Below are positions 1 to 8,980 of a stretch of DNA of 60,592 nt, one piece after another. The stretch lies in the NCBI GenBank assembly GCA_934490165.1, contig CAKSTB010000018.1, positions 1 to 60,592 of the forward strand, read 5' to 3'. The first letter of the stretch is position 1. Each line of letters begins with the position of its first letter. The translations under genes were made by a program, and so were the position numbers. The stretch comes from an uncultured Ruminiclostridium sp. (GTDB lineage Bacteria > Bacillota > Clostridia > Oscillospirales > Ruminococcaceae). Below the pieces are notes generated by a model, which made no database searches, was not told where the DNA came from, and was given only the letters and a program-made list of their open reading frames with translations.

Positions 1-80
1 GTTCTAAATCTGTCTAAATTTTTGTTTTTGTTGTACAAATCTTTATTTTTTCTGTCCAGTTTTTATTGACTAGTGCATTC

Positions 81-350
81 TCTCCCTCGTGCTCCCTCTT
101 TCCTTACCCACACCCCCACCCCGCTAGGGTGTTGGCTAAACTCGTGCAATCTCCCGGATATCGTATATCTTGTCATTTCAGGAACGCTTAACGCTACACG
201 TCCGCAGTTTTAGTACATATATCTCAGGTTAGTAGCGTTTTTTTGAAGGGTTAATGTTAGCGCAGTTTCACTGATTTACTCACGAAATTATTAACGCCTT
301 ATCGATACGGAAATGTTTTCAGCGGTGTTGGCGATATATTCTATTGTACT
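81..350 (+). repeat. Dispersed intergenic repeat, copy A
   Basis: Non-coding element also present at 52931-53278 (same strand) and 60286-60592 (opposite strand). Copies A and C match at roughly 85-90% by eye over about 250 bp. Conserved blocks are a pyrimidine-rich CTTTCCTTAC start, GGTGTTGGCT near 127, an 8-bp stem AACGCTAC (190-197) with GTAGCGTT (232-239) closing a conserved loop and followed by seven T, and ACTCACGAAATTATTAAC near 279-296. No convincing gene lies inside it. It could be a structured RNA gene or a non-autonomous mobile repeat; the sequence alone does not decide. The remaining bases 1-80 and 351-470 show nothing else I recognise. Confidence 0.7.
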
Positions 351-469
351 GTCTATATTACAATGTACCTTAGTACAATTTTAACAGCGGCATTGGCTAG
401 TGGTTGTATGTTGATATATTGAAAAAAAGGCGAAATATTGCAACGCAATAATGCCGTAAAGCCTGTATA

Positions 470-503
470 AAACACAAAGAACTCCGGCTGTTACACCGGA
501 GTC
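470..503 (-). terminator. Probable terminator of the metG-mnmA operon
   Basis: A 7-bp stem ACTCCGG (481-487) with CCGGAGT (496-502) and an 8-base loop. On the minus strand it is followed by TTCTTTGTGTTTT. It lies about 200 bp past the mnmA stop; bases 504-703 between them show no gene or other signal. Confidence 0.55.
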
Positions 504-703
504 CTTTGCTTTGGGGAAATATATATGAAAATCGAAGATAGCAATTATAATGTCAGCGTTTATCTTCTGCCGATCTCTCGCGCTTTCGTTTTACTCTCTT
601 GCTGACTGTGGTTATATAATAAAGCTTGTTCGTGAAATTAAAAGAATAGTTTTGTGTAAATTAGATGAAAAGTGAACTCGTTTTTTGTCAGAGTTTCACA
701 ATT

Positions 704-1780
704 CTACATTATTACTCCGCCGCCGAGCACTGTATCGCCGTCATAGAACACAACGTGCTGACCGGGCGTTACCGCTCTTATTCTTTCATCGAACACTACT
801 TTGACCGTATTGTTATCCTGAGGGTATACCGTGCACGGCTGTTCGGTCTGTCTGTAGCGCGTCTTTGCCTTGCATTTAAACTCGCCCGCGGGATATTCAA
901 ACGCTATCCAGTTAAGGTTATCTGCGTACAGAGTATCAGTGAACAGAAGCTCGTTTTCGCCGAGGGTCACGGTATTATTATGGGCATTTTTTCCGATAAC
1001 ATACATCGGCTTTCCAAAGCCTGTGCCTATGCCTCTTCTCTGCCCTATCGTATAGAATATAACGCCCTTGTGGTGACCTATCACGTTGCCGTTTTCATCG
1101 AGGAAATCGCCGTCGGGGTAAGCCTTGCCTGTATAGCGCCCGATAAAGCCGACATAATCACCATCGGGAACGAAGCAGATATCCTGGCTGTCGGGCTTGT
1201 TGCTGTTGATAAGCCCGCTGTCGGCGGCTATGCGCCTTATCTCGTCCTTGGTCATTTCGCCGAGGGGGAAAACGCTTGCGGCGAGCTGCTCCTGGCTTAA
1301 GCGGTACAGTACATATGACTGATCCTTGGCGTTGCTTGTGCCATCGGCGTTTATCGCTTTCTTTAACAGCCATCTGCCGCTTTTTTCGTCATAGCAGCTA
1401 CGGACATAATGACCTGTGGCAATGTGGTTAATACCATGGTTTTTTACTGCGTCAAGCAGTGCACCGAACTTGATAATCTCGTTACATTCAACGCAGGGGT
1501 TAGGAGTTCTGCCGGACAGATAGCTTTGGGTAAAGCTTTTCTGCACGGTCGCGGAAAACAATTCCCTCATGTCAAGCAGATAATGAGGTACGCCGAACTT
1601 TGCCGCTATAGCCTTTGCGTCCTCGATGTCGCTTGCCGAACCGCAAAGTCCCGTATCGTCAGCCGCCCGGCTGTCGTGAAGCTTCAGCGTGTAGCCGCTG
1701 ACATCGTATTTATCCTTTAACAGCACCAGAGCTACCGAGCTGTCTACTCCGCCGCTCATCGCTATTGCCAATTTTTCCAT
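704..1780 (-). CDS. mnmA: tRNA-specific 2-thiouridylase MnmA
   Basis: Cytoplasmic enzyme that adenylates and thiolates U34 of the tRNAs for Lys, Glu and Gln, taking sulfur from a cysteine desulfurase relay. The 358-residue protein has the usual family length. Visible motifs are the PP-loop SGGVDSS (residues 9-15), the catalytic cysteine in NPCVEC (Cys96) and the second cysteine in SQDICFV (Cys202). The ATG is preceded by AAAGGA at good spacing and lies 4 bp after the methyltransferase stop, so it is the last gene of a metG-methyltransferase-mnmA operon; two of the three gene products act on tRNA. Family assignment is secure. Confidence 0.96.
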   Translation of the reverse strand: MEKLAIAMSGGVDSSVALVLLKDKYDVSGYTLKLHDSRAADDTGLCGSASDIEDAKAIAAKFGVPHYLLDMRELFSATVQKSFTQSYLSGRTPNPCVECNEIIKFGALLDAVKNHGINHIATGHYVRSCYDEKSGRWLLKKAINADGTSNAKDQSYVLYRLSQEQLAASVFPLGEMTKDEIRRIAADSGLINSNKPDSQDICFVPDGDYVGFIGRYTGKAYPDGDFLDENGNVIGHHKGVIFYTIGQRRGIGTGFGKPMYVIGKNAHNNTVTLGENELLFTDTLYADNLNWIAFEYPAGEFKCKAKTRYRQTEQPCTVYPQDNNTVKVVFDERIRAVTPGQHVVFYDGDTVLGGGVIM

Positions 1781-1784
1781 AATA

Positions 1785-2579
1785 TTATCCTTTATCTTTA
1801 AGTCTTAGCTGTACTATTGCGCCGTAATGACGTATGTCAAATTCGGACGGTGCGTTGGTTTCAAGAAGCTTCAAATGCTCTTTTTCCCATGAATTTATCT
1901 CTTCTTCCGACAGTGAAGCGCCTATGCCCCGACAGGCTTTCATTCTGCCGTTCCAGCCTTCTCTCGTGAAATGTACATCGAGCGGATATTCTTCACTGTA
2001 GACCTTCTCAAAATAAGCGTCATAGCATGGGGGTATATGTATCGGGTGCATTGTTTCGCCCTTGCCGCTCCAGTCGGGGTTATATTTAAGCACAAGCTTC
2101 TCGCTCATACCCGCAATCTTATCCTCATACGGAAGCCATGCCATATAGAGCACGACAAGGCTACCGCCGGGTTTCAGCATACGCCTGAACTTCGGTATAA
2201 GCTTTTCGTGATCAAAATACCAGAAGCACTGGCAGGCGGTTATAACGTCAAACGAATTGTCGGAGAACGACAATTTCTCGGCGGGCGAAGCAAAATATTC
2301 TATATCCGTACCCTGTGACAACAGTTTTGCCTGCTCTATCTGCTCCGGTGAAATATCCACGCCTATCCACTTTGCGCCGAAACGGAGCATATTACGCGGA
2401 ATTACACCTGTACCCGTTCCGATATCAAGCACATTCTGTCCCGATACACAAAGCCCTCTGTCGGTTATTCTGCGGTAAAACTCATCGGGGTATATATCGC
2501 GGTATTTTGCGTAATCCTGCGATGTTCTGCCCCAGTCGAAGGCTTTACCGTTGTCGATTTTGCTGTCGGTGATATCCAC
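1785..2579 (-). CDS. Class I SAM-dependent methyltransferase
   Basis: A 264-residue cytoplasmic protein with a Rossmann-type methyltransferase fold. Motif I VLDIGTGTG is at about residues 50-58, the acidic ribose-binding residue is in GVDISPEQ (Asp75), and the motif IV region contains FDVITACQCFWYF. The start is GTG, with AGGAG 7 bases upstream. It sits between metG and mnmA with tight spacing to mnmA, so it is co-transcribed with them. The substrate cannot be read from the sequence: the family includes small-molecule and RNA methylases, and the neighbours only hint at a tRNA link. Confidence 0.85.
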   Translation of the reverse strand: MDITDSKIDNGKAFDWGRTSQDYAKYRDIYPDEFYRRITDRGLCVSGQNVLDIGTGTGVIPRNMLRFGAKWIGVDISPEQIEQAKLLSQGTDIEYFASPAEKLSFSDNSFDVITACQCFWYFDHEKLIPKFRRMLKPGGSLVVLYMAWLPYEDKIAGMSEKLVLKYNPDWSGKGETMHPIHIPPCYDAYFEKVYSEEYPLDVHFTREGWNGRMKACRGIGASLSEEEINSWEKEHLKLLETNAPSEFDIRHYGAIVQLRLKDKG

Positions 2580-2599
2580 TTAATTCTCCTTTACAAATT

Positions 2600-2628
2600 A
2601 CCGCCGCTGTGTTTTTCACGGCGGCGGT
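2600..2628. other. Strong intercistronic hairpin between metG and the methyltransferase
   Basis: A 12-bp GC-rich stem (2600-2611 with 2617-2628, one G-U) and a 5-base loop. No T-tract follows on either strand, so it is more likely an mRNA processing or stabilising hairpin, or a leaky attenuator, than a full terminator. Confidence 0.5.
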
Positions 2629-2642
2629 GCAGTTGTGATTAT

Positions 2643-4685
2643 TTACTTTTCTTCGTTTCCCGCAAGCTGTGAGGGGTGCTTTTTGAAGAAGTCAACTCTA
2701 GGCTCAAGGAACTTAAGCTGATGCTCGCTCTCACCCTTGCAGAAGTAGTCCATTCCTTCAAAGACATGATCCCAGCTCCAGAAATCCTCACCGAATCCGA
2801 GGTACTCACGGAGCATCTCCGTACCCTCTGGAGCGAGGGGGTGCAGGAGAAGTGCGGCTGTTCTTATATAGTGGAACACGTTGATAAGCGTCTTTTTACG
2901 AAGCTCGTTATCATCTGCCGCATCAGCCTCACGGCTGAGCTTTGACCATACCTTGCTTGACTTTCTTACAAGCGAGTCAAGTACATAGGTCACCTGGTGG
3001 AACTCAAACTTATACATATAACGCTCATATTCAAGAATAGCCTTTTCGCACTCGGCGATAACACCGGCATCGGGTGTGCCTACAGGCATCTTGCCGTCAA
3101 AATACTTCTGAGCGTAATAGAAGCAGGAGCGGATCGCTCTGTTGAATACGTTTGAAAGCAGGAAGCCCTCTTTTACAACGGGGTCGTTATCCTCAGGCTT
3201 TGCATCGGGGTTATAGGGCTTAGGCTGGAAGCTTACGCTCCTTGTGCCGAGTCCCAGTCCGAGCCAGTGCATACGGAGCTGTTCTGCTGTGTAGTAATTC
3301 AGCAGGTCTGCCGCCATAGGAGGCTTGATAGAGCCGCTGCTGCTTGCTTTCTTGTCAAGGAACAGAATGTGGTTGTTGGCAACGAGGATAGGCAACTGCA
3401 TCTCGCCGTCCTCGGGGTCTGAGGTTATCTCACCCTTTTTCAGTGCCATAAACATTGCCATTTCGGCAACGCCATAGAAGTAGATGTTATCCGAACCGAT
3501 GAACTGATATACCTGTGCATCCTTTGAGCACCAGTAATCCTTGTAGTGCTCCATATCTATACCCTTGCTCTTGAGATAAGCGCAGGTGAATGAGATAGGT
3601 GCCCACAGCGATTCGGGCCATACCCATACGGTAAGTCCTTTTTCATCTTCAAGGTCGGGAGCTTTTACGCCCCACTCTATATTACCTGTAAGTCTGAACG
3701 GAACAAGCGTCTTGCCTGTTCTGAAACGCAGACCGTGGTGTGCCATTATTTCGGTTGCCGTGTCACGCTCGTCAAGAGTGTCAAAACATATCGTGAATGA
3801 CGGCTTCTTGGGGTCGTCTGTCAGTGTATGATGTGCGAGCAGGTCTTTGATCTTCTCGTAATCCTCACGCAGTTCTTTCTTGATATGAACTACAGGCGGT
3901 TCAAGGAACTCACCGATAGTCTTTGAAACGAGCGAACGGACGTTCGGCATCTTCTTTATTCTGTCAACGTATTCGCCGAGGAGCTTTGTGTACTCGGTAA
4001 GGCGGAAGTACCAGTTCACAACGTCACGCATTACGGGAGTTTCGCCTGTAAGCGTGCTCTTGGGATCAATAAGGCTTGACGGCATATACTGATGTCCGAG
4101 GTCGCACTCGTCTGCATAGCCCTTTTCGGACTGACAGCCGAGAACGGGGCACTTGCCTATTACCTGTCTGCCGTTTAAGAAAACGCCTGCCTTTTCGTCA
4201 TAGAACTGTGAGGTGGTGATCTTTTCAAGCTGACCGTTTTCATACAGTCTTCTGATGAACCGGTCGGACACGGTATTGTGTATCTCGGCAGGCTTGTCAA
4301 GTGCCGACGCGCCGAAAAGGTCAAGGCTTATGTCGTAATCTCTGAGCGTTTTTTCCTGGCTCTCATGGTTCTTTCTGACAAAATCCTCAATAGTACCGTC
4401 AAACTCGCCGCTCTCTTTAAGCTTTCTGTAGCTTTCGGCTATGGGTGAGCCGTAGCAATCCGTACCGGATACGAAAATTACATTGTCCTTGCCTATACGG
4501 TCGCGCAGAAATCTTGCGTAGGTATCAGCGAAAACGAACACGCCGCCGACATGACCGAAATGAAGCTGTTTATTGCCGTAGGGCATACCGCCTGTTATTA
4601 CCGCTCTTTTCGGAAAGGACGGTCTGTTATCCTTTGACGGCTTGTTGCTTTTATAATTATTGTTATTTTTGTTGTTGTTTTCCAA
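2643..4685 (-). CDS. metG: Methionyl-tRNA synthetase
   Basis: Class Ia aminoacyl-tRNA synthetase that charges tRNA(Met). The HIGH-type motif is HFGH at about residues 42-45 of the 680-residue protein. A zinc-knuckle-like run with Cys at CPVLGC and ADEC follows, and the KMSKS loop is present as the variant KKASSS. I chose the TTG at 4685 because GAGGAG lies 8 bases upstream and the -35 box of the promoter overlaps the in-frame ATG at 4757, which cannot then be the start. The first 25 residues are a low-complexity Asn/Lys tail. The usual C-terminal EMAP-like dimerisation domain is not evident. First gene of the operon with the methyltransferase and mnmA. Confidence 0.95.
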   Translation of the reverse strand: MENNNKNNNNYKSNKPSKDNRPSFPKRAVITGGMPYGNKQLHFGHVGGVFVFADTYARFLRDRIGKDNVIFVSGTDCYGSPIAESYRKLKESGEFDGTIEDFVRKNHESQEKTLRDYDISLDLFGASALDKPAEIHNTVSDRFIRRLYENGQLEKITTSQFYDEKAGVFLNGRQVIGKCPVLGCQSEKGYADECDLGHQYMPSSLIDPKSTLTGETPVMRDVVNWYFRLTEYTKLLGEYVDRIKKMPNVRSLVSKTIGEFLEPPVVHIKKELREDYEKIKDLLAHHTLTDDPKKPSFTICFDTLDERDTATEIMAHHGLRFRTGKTLVPFRLTGNIEWGVKAPDLEDEKGLTVWVWPESLWAPISFTCAYLKSKGIDMEHYKDYWCSKDAQVYQFIGSDNIYFYGVAEMAMFMALKKGEITSDPEDGEMQLPILVANNHILFLDKKASSSGSIKPPMAADLLNYYTAEQLRMHWLGLGLGTRSVSFQPKPYNPDAKPEDNDPVVKEGFLLSNVFNRAIRSCFYYAQKYFDGKMPVGTPDAGVIAECEKAILEYERYMYKFEFHQVTYVLDSLVRKSSKVWSKLSREADAADDNELRKKTLINVFHYIRTAALLLHPLAPEGTEMLREYLGFGEDFWSWDHVFEGMDYFCKGESEHQLKFLEPRVDFFKKHPSQLAGNEEK

Positions 4686-4728
4686 TTTCAACACTCCTCG
4701 ATGAAGTTTATACAATTTTATAGAATTT

Positions 4729-4757
4729 ATTGTATCACATATCAGCGGAAAATGCAA
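4729..4757 (-). promoter_or_regulatory. Sigma-A promoter of metG
   Basis: On the minus strand, TTGCAT, 17 bases, then TACAAT (4734-4729). It gives a leader of about 37 nt before the TTG start. No T-box or riboswitch fits in that length. Confidence 0.6.
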
Positions 4758-4771
4758 TAAATTTGTGTGAT

Positions 4772-4790
4772 TTTAGGCGGTACGCCTAAA
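4772..4790. other. Perfect inverted repeat TTTAGGCG-GTA-CGCCTAAA
   Basis: An 8-bp perfect stem with a GTA loop in the 310-bp gap between metG and the divergent cyclase gene. Its core GGCGGTACGCC recurs exactly in the leader hairpin at 34990-35000. It could be an operator or a small palindromic repeat. Bases 4791-4879 show nothing else. Confidence 0.45.
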
Positions 4791-4879
4791 TTCGTTGTGC
4801 TATAAAAGTAAAGTCCGGACAGGTGCGGCTCAAAACCGAGAAAACCGTGTCACATACGCTCATTTTTTATTGATTCTTC

Positions 4880-4908
4880 TTGATTTTTGCATACAAATGT
4901 GGTATACT
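4880..4908 (+). promoter_or_regulatory. Sigma-A promoter of the GGDEF gene
   Basis: TTGATT (4880-4885), a 17-base spacer and TATACT (4903-4908). The leader is about 80 nt. Confidence 0.75.
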
Positions 4909-4995
4909 GAATTTATATTATATCCCCGAAAAAACATTGTGTGACACGTTTTGATTTGAGGAAACTTTCAGAATTATTTATAGGAGGACGTATCT

Positions 4996-6960
4996 GTGGA
5001 AAATAAAAGCGGCAGAAAAAATGTTGCCTTCTGTATCGGTGATCTTGAAGGCGGAAGAATGCTTTTACAAGGCTTTTGTAACATACTCGGCGATAATCTT
5101 ATAAATGTACATATCTTCAACTGCTGTACCTGCTACTATGAGGGTGCGCCGCATAATATAGGTCAGACAAACATCTTCAATCTGCCTAACTACGATATTA
5201 TTGATATGCTCGTCGTTGCTCCTTTTTATCTGAGCAACAGCGAAGAAGTGATACGGTATACTATTGAACGTGCGGTAGAAAAGAACATACCCGTGCTGAC
5301 TATCGGAGAGCAGTACGATTACCCCAACTGCTACTGCATAATGCCGGACTACCGTCGCCAGATAGAGATGATAACAAATCATCTTATAGAAAGACACGGC
5401 ATAAGAAAGCTGAATTTTCTCGGCGGATACAAGAATAATTCCACCTGTGAGGAACGGCTTGAGGGCTTTCTTGACGCACTCAAAAGCCACAACATACCTA
5501 TAGAGCCGTCAAGAATATATTACGGCAATCTGTGGAGCACTCCTGCCATACAACAGGTAGAAAAGATGAACGAGGACGGCAACCTTGACTGCGGAGCTAT
5601 TGTGTGCGCAAATGATGCAATGGCATCGGCTGTTATGATAAAGCTGTCTGAGCTGGGCTTTGATATGCCGGGCGAAATTGCCGTCACCGGAATGGACGGT
5701 ACAGACGAGGCTGACGGATATATCACGACTGCAAAGATACTTGCGGATAAAGCGGGTGAAGAGGCCGCCAACATCGTGGCTAACCTTCTTCTCAGAGACA
5801 AGAAGCCTGCAAAGCTCGGTATAATACCGCCCAACATAATTTACGGTATATCCTGCCGCTGCACGAATATGCAGAACGATCTTGATATTCTGCCGAAGCA
5901 AAGGCACGATCTGTTTGAGGAATTATATGACGCAAGGCGTTTTTCGATAAGAACCGCCGCTATCGCTCAGGAGCTTGCAAACTGCTCGACTTTTGACGAT
6001 GCGAGCAAAAACATTTCAGCCACACTGTCAAAAATATGGTGTGATAATTCATGTATATGTATCTGCAAGGACTTCATGGAAAACTCACTTGTGAACGATT
6101 CTATAAATGATGTGGAAAATAACTGTCCCGTACATAAAACAGGTTACAGCGACACTATGAAGTGCATAGCAAGATACACGGATAAAAAGCCGCAGAGCGA
6201 AACCGAATTTCCGACCTCGGAAATGCTGCCCGACTTTTATGAAATGGCAGACCGCAGCAAATTTATACTTTATACTCCAATTCACATAAGAGATAACACG
6301 CTCGGTTATCTGGCGTTCGATTTTTATCCATGGAGCAGTATGAACTATCTGCTCAACTTCGTTACTATGGCTATATCACAGCTGCTGGAGTCAGTACGCA
6401 GACAAAATGAACTGTACGCTTATGCAAAGAAGATAGATATGCTGTATGTTACAGACCCGCTCACATCGCTGTATAACCGCAGAGGCTTTTTCAGAACGTA
6501 TAACGAATATATTGAGGACGGATTAAAGGATAACTGTATGGTCATCTCTGTCGACCTTGATAACCTGAAGCAGATAAACGATAATTTCGGGCATAATGAG
6601 GGCGACAATGCAATCCTTACTATGGCGAATGCACTTAAGGCTTCTGCCGATGAAAATGACATCTGCGCCCGTTTCGGAGGTGACGAATATGTTGTATTCG
6701 GTAAGGGCAAAGATGAAGAAGAAATGAAAATGTACATTGATAAGGTAAACGACTATCTTTCAAAATACAATCTGACAAGCGAAAAGCCGTATAATGTACA
6801 CGCAAGCTTCGGCGGCTGTATAATGCCCAAAGGTTCAAAAATGCACATTGACTACTATATAAATGCCGCAGACTCTAAGATGTATGTCGACAAGGAAACT
6901 CACAAGAGGACCAGAATGCTTTTCACATACAACAAGGACAATCCCATAAGTGGTAAATAA
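4996..6960 (+). CDS. Diguanylate cyclase with LacI/periplasmic-binding-like sensor domain
   Basis: A 654-residue protein. Residues 1-285 resemble the ligand-binding domain of LacI-family regulators (Peripla_BP type) but have no helix-turn-helix and no signal peptide, so the sensor is probably cytoplasmic. A less clear middle region (about 300-480) may be GAF-like. The C-terminal GGDEF domain (about 485-650) has the active-site signature GGDEY at 561-565 and DLDNLKQIN/NFGHNEGD substrate residues, so c-di-GMP synthesis is expected. The inhibitory RxxD site is absent (DEND at that position). The GTG start has AGGAGG 8 bases upstream. It is monocistronic, with its own promoter and terminator. The ligand is unknown; a sugar is an inference from the fold. 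Confidence 0.9.
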   Translation: MENKSGRKNVAFCIGDLEGGRMLLQGFCNILGDNLINVHIFNCCTCYYEGAPHNIGQTNIFNLPNYDIIDMLVVAPFYLSNSEEVIRYTIERAVEKNIPVLTIGEQYDYPNCYCIMPDYRRQIEMITNHLIERHGIRKLNFLGGYKNNSTCEERLEGFLDALKSHNIPIEPSRIYYGNLWSTPAIQQVEKMNEDGNLDCGAIVCANDAMASAVMIKLSELGFDMPGEIAVTGMDGTDEADGYITTAKILADKAGEEAANIVANLLLRDKKPAKLGIIPPNIIYGISCRCTNMQNDLDILPKQRHDLFEELYDARRFSIRTAAIAQELANCSTFDDASKNISATLSKIWCDNSCICICKDFMENSLVNDSINDVENNCPVHKTGYSDTMKCIARYTDKKPQSETEFPTSEMLPDFYEMADRSKFILYTPIHIRDNTLGYLAFDFYPWSSMNYLLNFVTMAISQLLESVRRQNELYAYAKKIDMLYVTDPLTSLYNRRGFFRTYNEYIEDGLKDNCMVISVDLDNLKQINDNFGHNEGDNAILTMANALKASADENDICARFGGDEYVVFGKGKDEEEMKMYIDKVNDYLSKYNLTSEKPYNVHASFGGCIMPKGSKMHIDYYINAADSKMYVDKETHKRTRMLFTYNKDNPISGK

Positions 6961-6976
6961 GCACGTTAATTATTAA

Positions 6977-7006
6977 GACTGCTGTAGAAATACAGCGGTC
7001 TTTTTT
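6977..7006 (+). terminator. Intrinsic terminator of the GGDEF gene
   Basis: A stem GACTGCTGT with ACAGCGGTC (one mismatch), a 6-base loop, then six T. Confidence 0.85.
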
Positions 7007-7063
7007 ATGTAAAACGCATATAATCAGCCGTCTGTGCGGCAAAATACTATCAAATAATGTCGA

Positions 7064-7092
7064 TTGACTTTTTTAAGTAACAGTTGTATAAT
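7064..7092 (+). promoter_or_regulatory. Sigma-A promoter of the polymer-export operon
   Basis: TTGACT (7064-7069), 17 bases, then a perfect TATAAT (7087-7092). It drives the four-gene run from 7147 to 10535. Confidence 0.85.
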
Positions 7093-7146
7093 AGAATAAT
7101 GTTGTTTACAACAAAATCATGTGTTACCGGACTAAGGAGCTGAATA

Positions 7147-7947
7147 TTGACTAAGACTGAGATACTTCTGTCGTGTATGTTTCTTTCCGACAGCGAAGAA
7201 ATGATAAAACGCTCTCATATTACCTCGGACACCGTTATAGTAAATCAGTGTGATGAGGACAGCTATAAAGAAGAAAATATCAACAGTGCCGTTATACGCA
7301 CATTTTCTGTAACCGACAGAGGACTTACAAAAAGCCGCAACTATGCTATATCGAAATCGCAGGCAGATGTCTGCATAATCTGTGACGATGACGAGGTTTT
7401 CAGCGACGGATACGAAAAAGCCGTTTCGGACGCTTATGACGCTCTTCCCGATGCGGATATCATAATTTTTGATATGGTTGACCGCCCGCTCAAATGGGGC
7501 GACAGCATAAAAAAGCTCAGTTATATCGACCTTATGAGCGTAAGCTCGTGGCAGATAACATTCAGGCGCGAAAAACTGCTTGCCTCGGGCGTCCTGTTTG
7601 ATGAAAACATGGGAGCAGGCTCAGGCAACGGTGCGGAGGAGGAGTTCCGCTTTCTGACGCAGTGTCGTAAAGCAAAGCTCAATATATATCACTACCCGTT
7701 CAGACTGGCATCGGTGGCACAGACGCAGTCAACATGGTTCAAAGGCTTTGATGAGGAGTTTTTTGTCAACCGCGGAAATACAACGCGCTATATAATGGGT
7801 CTGCCGCTGTCGGTACTTTATGCCGCGTACTATGCTTTTGCAAAAAGGAAACAGCTCTCGGGTATGAGTATGTTCAGGGCTTTTTCATATACAGTAAAAG
7901 GTATCAAGGAAAACAGACTGACTAAACTTAAAAAAGGTAAAAAATAA
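7147..7947 (+). CDS. GT-A-like family 2 glycosyltransferase
   Basis: A 266-residue cytoplasmic or membrane-associated protein. It has a nucleotide-sugar-binding N-terminal half with the metal-binding acidic run DDDE (residues 80-83) and a GAEEEFRF segment that fits the acceptor/catalytic region of GT2 enzymes. The start is TTG with AAGGAG 8 bases upstream, which is better than any downstream ATG. Its stop overlaps the next start (TAATG), so it is translationally coupled to the second glycosyltransferase and co-transcribed with the ABC exporter. It probably adds a sugar to a lipid-linked cell-surface polymer; donor and acceptor are unknown. Confidence 0.8.
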   Translation: MTKTEILLSCMFLSDSEEMIKRSHITSDTVIVNQCDEDSYKEENINSAVIRTFSVTDRGLTKSRNYAISKSQADVCIICDDDEVFSDGYEKAVSDAYDALPDADIIIFDMVDRPLKWGDSIKKLSYIDLMSVSSWQITFRREKLLASGVLFDENMGAGSGNGAEEEFRFLTQCRKAKLNIYHYPFRLASVAQTQSTWFKGFDEEFFVNRGNTTRYIMGLPLSVLYAAYYAFAKRKQLSGMSMFRAFSYTVKGIKENRLTKLKKGKK

Positions 7948-8969
7948 TGGATAAGATACTCAGTATTATAATCCCGTCTTATAACAGCAAACCGTTTCTC
8001 GCAAAATGTCTTGATTCGCTTTTATGCGAATGTATCGACAAGCTTGATATAATAGTCGTCAATGACGGTTCTACGGACGGATGCGAAAAGATCGCAGAAG
8101 AATACACGAAAAAATACCCCGATTCGATAAGCCTTATAAATAAGGTAAACGGCGGCCACGGCTCGGGCATAAATGCCGGAAGTGAAAAGGCACGGGGCAA
8201 ATATCTTAAGGTACTTGATGCCGACGACTGGTTTCTGACCGATAATATACCCGCGTTTGTAAAGGCGCTTGAAAGCACTGAGGCGGACGTTGTGCTGACA
8301 CCTCACCATACGATAAACATTTCAAACGGCGAAGTTAAAAAATGGCGCTGTTTCCCGCCGCGATTCGGCAAAGAATATACTATGGACGAGGTCATGACCC
8401 AGTGGAAAAACTTTGACCGCAGTCTGACATTCCACGGTATAACCTACCGCACAGACTTCTACAGGAGCGAAGGAATAAAGATGAGCGAAAAGGTGTTCTA
8501 TGAAGATCACGAGTACGCTACATTCCCTTGCAGTAAGGCAAAAACAATACTTCCGCTCGATCTGTTCATTTATGAATACCGTATAGGCGATGTTACGCAG
8601 AGCGTGTCTGCCGAAAATCAGCTCAAACGCATAGGACACACCGAAACCGTGCTTAAGCGTATGACCGCAGAGGGCAAAGACTTTACAGGTGCTGCCGCTC
8701 TTTATTGTGCAAAGAAAACGCATCTGCTCCTGCTTAGCTTTCTTGTTACTTCCCTGCTTTGCGACAAGGACAGAAAGGCTGGCAGAAAAAGAGCGGATGA
8801 AATGATGAGCTTTATGGATAAAGAATATCATACGGTATATGAAATGAGCAAAAAGCACTGTAAGATATTAAAGACGCTCAACAGACTGCACATAGGACTT
8901 AACGGATACAACAAAATTCTCAATTCAAAGCTCTATAACAAAGTAAGACATAACAAGAGCTTTGATTGA
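7947..8969 (+). CDS. Family 2 glycosyltransferase
   Basis: A 340-residue GT2 enzyme with a classic GT-A fold: an IIIPSYN start, VVNDGSTDG at 37-45 for nucleotide binding and DADDWF at 91-96 as the DxD-type metal site. The C-terminal third is helical and lysine-rich. Its start overlaps the previous stop, and the exporter permease begins 11 bp after its stop, so all four genes form one operon. It is expected to build the glycan or linkage unit exported by the TagG/TagH-type pair. Substrate specificity cannot be read. Confidence 0.9.
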   Translation: MDKILSIIIPSYNSKPFLAKCLDSLLCECIDKLDIIVVNDGSTDGCEKIAEEYTKKYPDSISLINKVNGGHGSGINAGSEKARGKYLKVLDADDWFLTDNIPAFVKALESTEADVVLTPHHTINISNGEVKKWRCFPPRFGKEYTMDEVMTQWKNFDRSLTFHGITYRTDFYRSEGIKMSEKVFYEDHEYATFPCSKAKTILPLDLFIYEYRIGDVTQSVSAENQLKRIGHTETVLKRMTAEGKDFTGAAALYCAKKTHLLLLSFLVTSLLCDKDRKAGRKRADEMMSFMDKEYHTVYEMSKKHCKILKTLNRLHIGLNGYNKILNSKLYNKVRHNKSFD

Positions 8970-8980
8970 CGGAGGTAAAA

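Noticed and set aside
665..1300. 211-codon open frame antisense to mnmA
   Set aside because: Shadow of the mnmA coding frame; no ribosome site and no family match.
4686..4757. ATG at 4757 as metG start
   Set aside because: It lies within the -35 box of the metG promoter and has no ribosome site; TTG at 4685 has GAGGAG at 8 bases.
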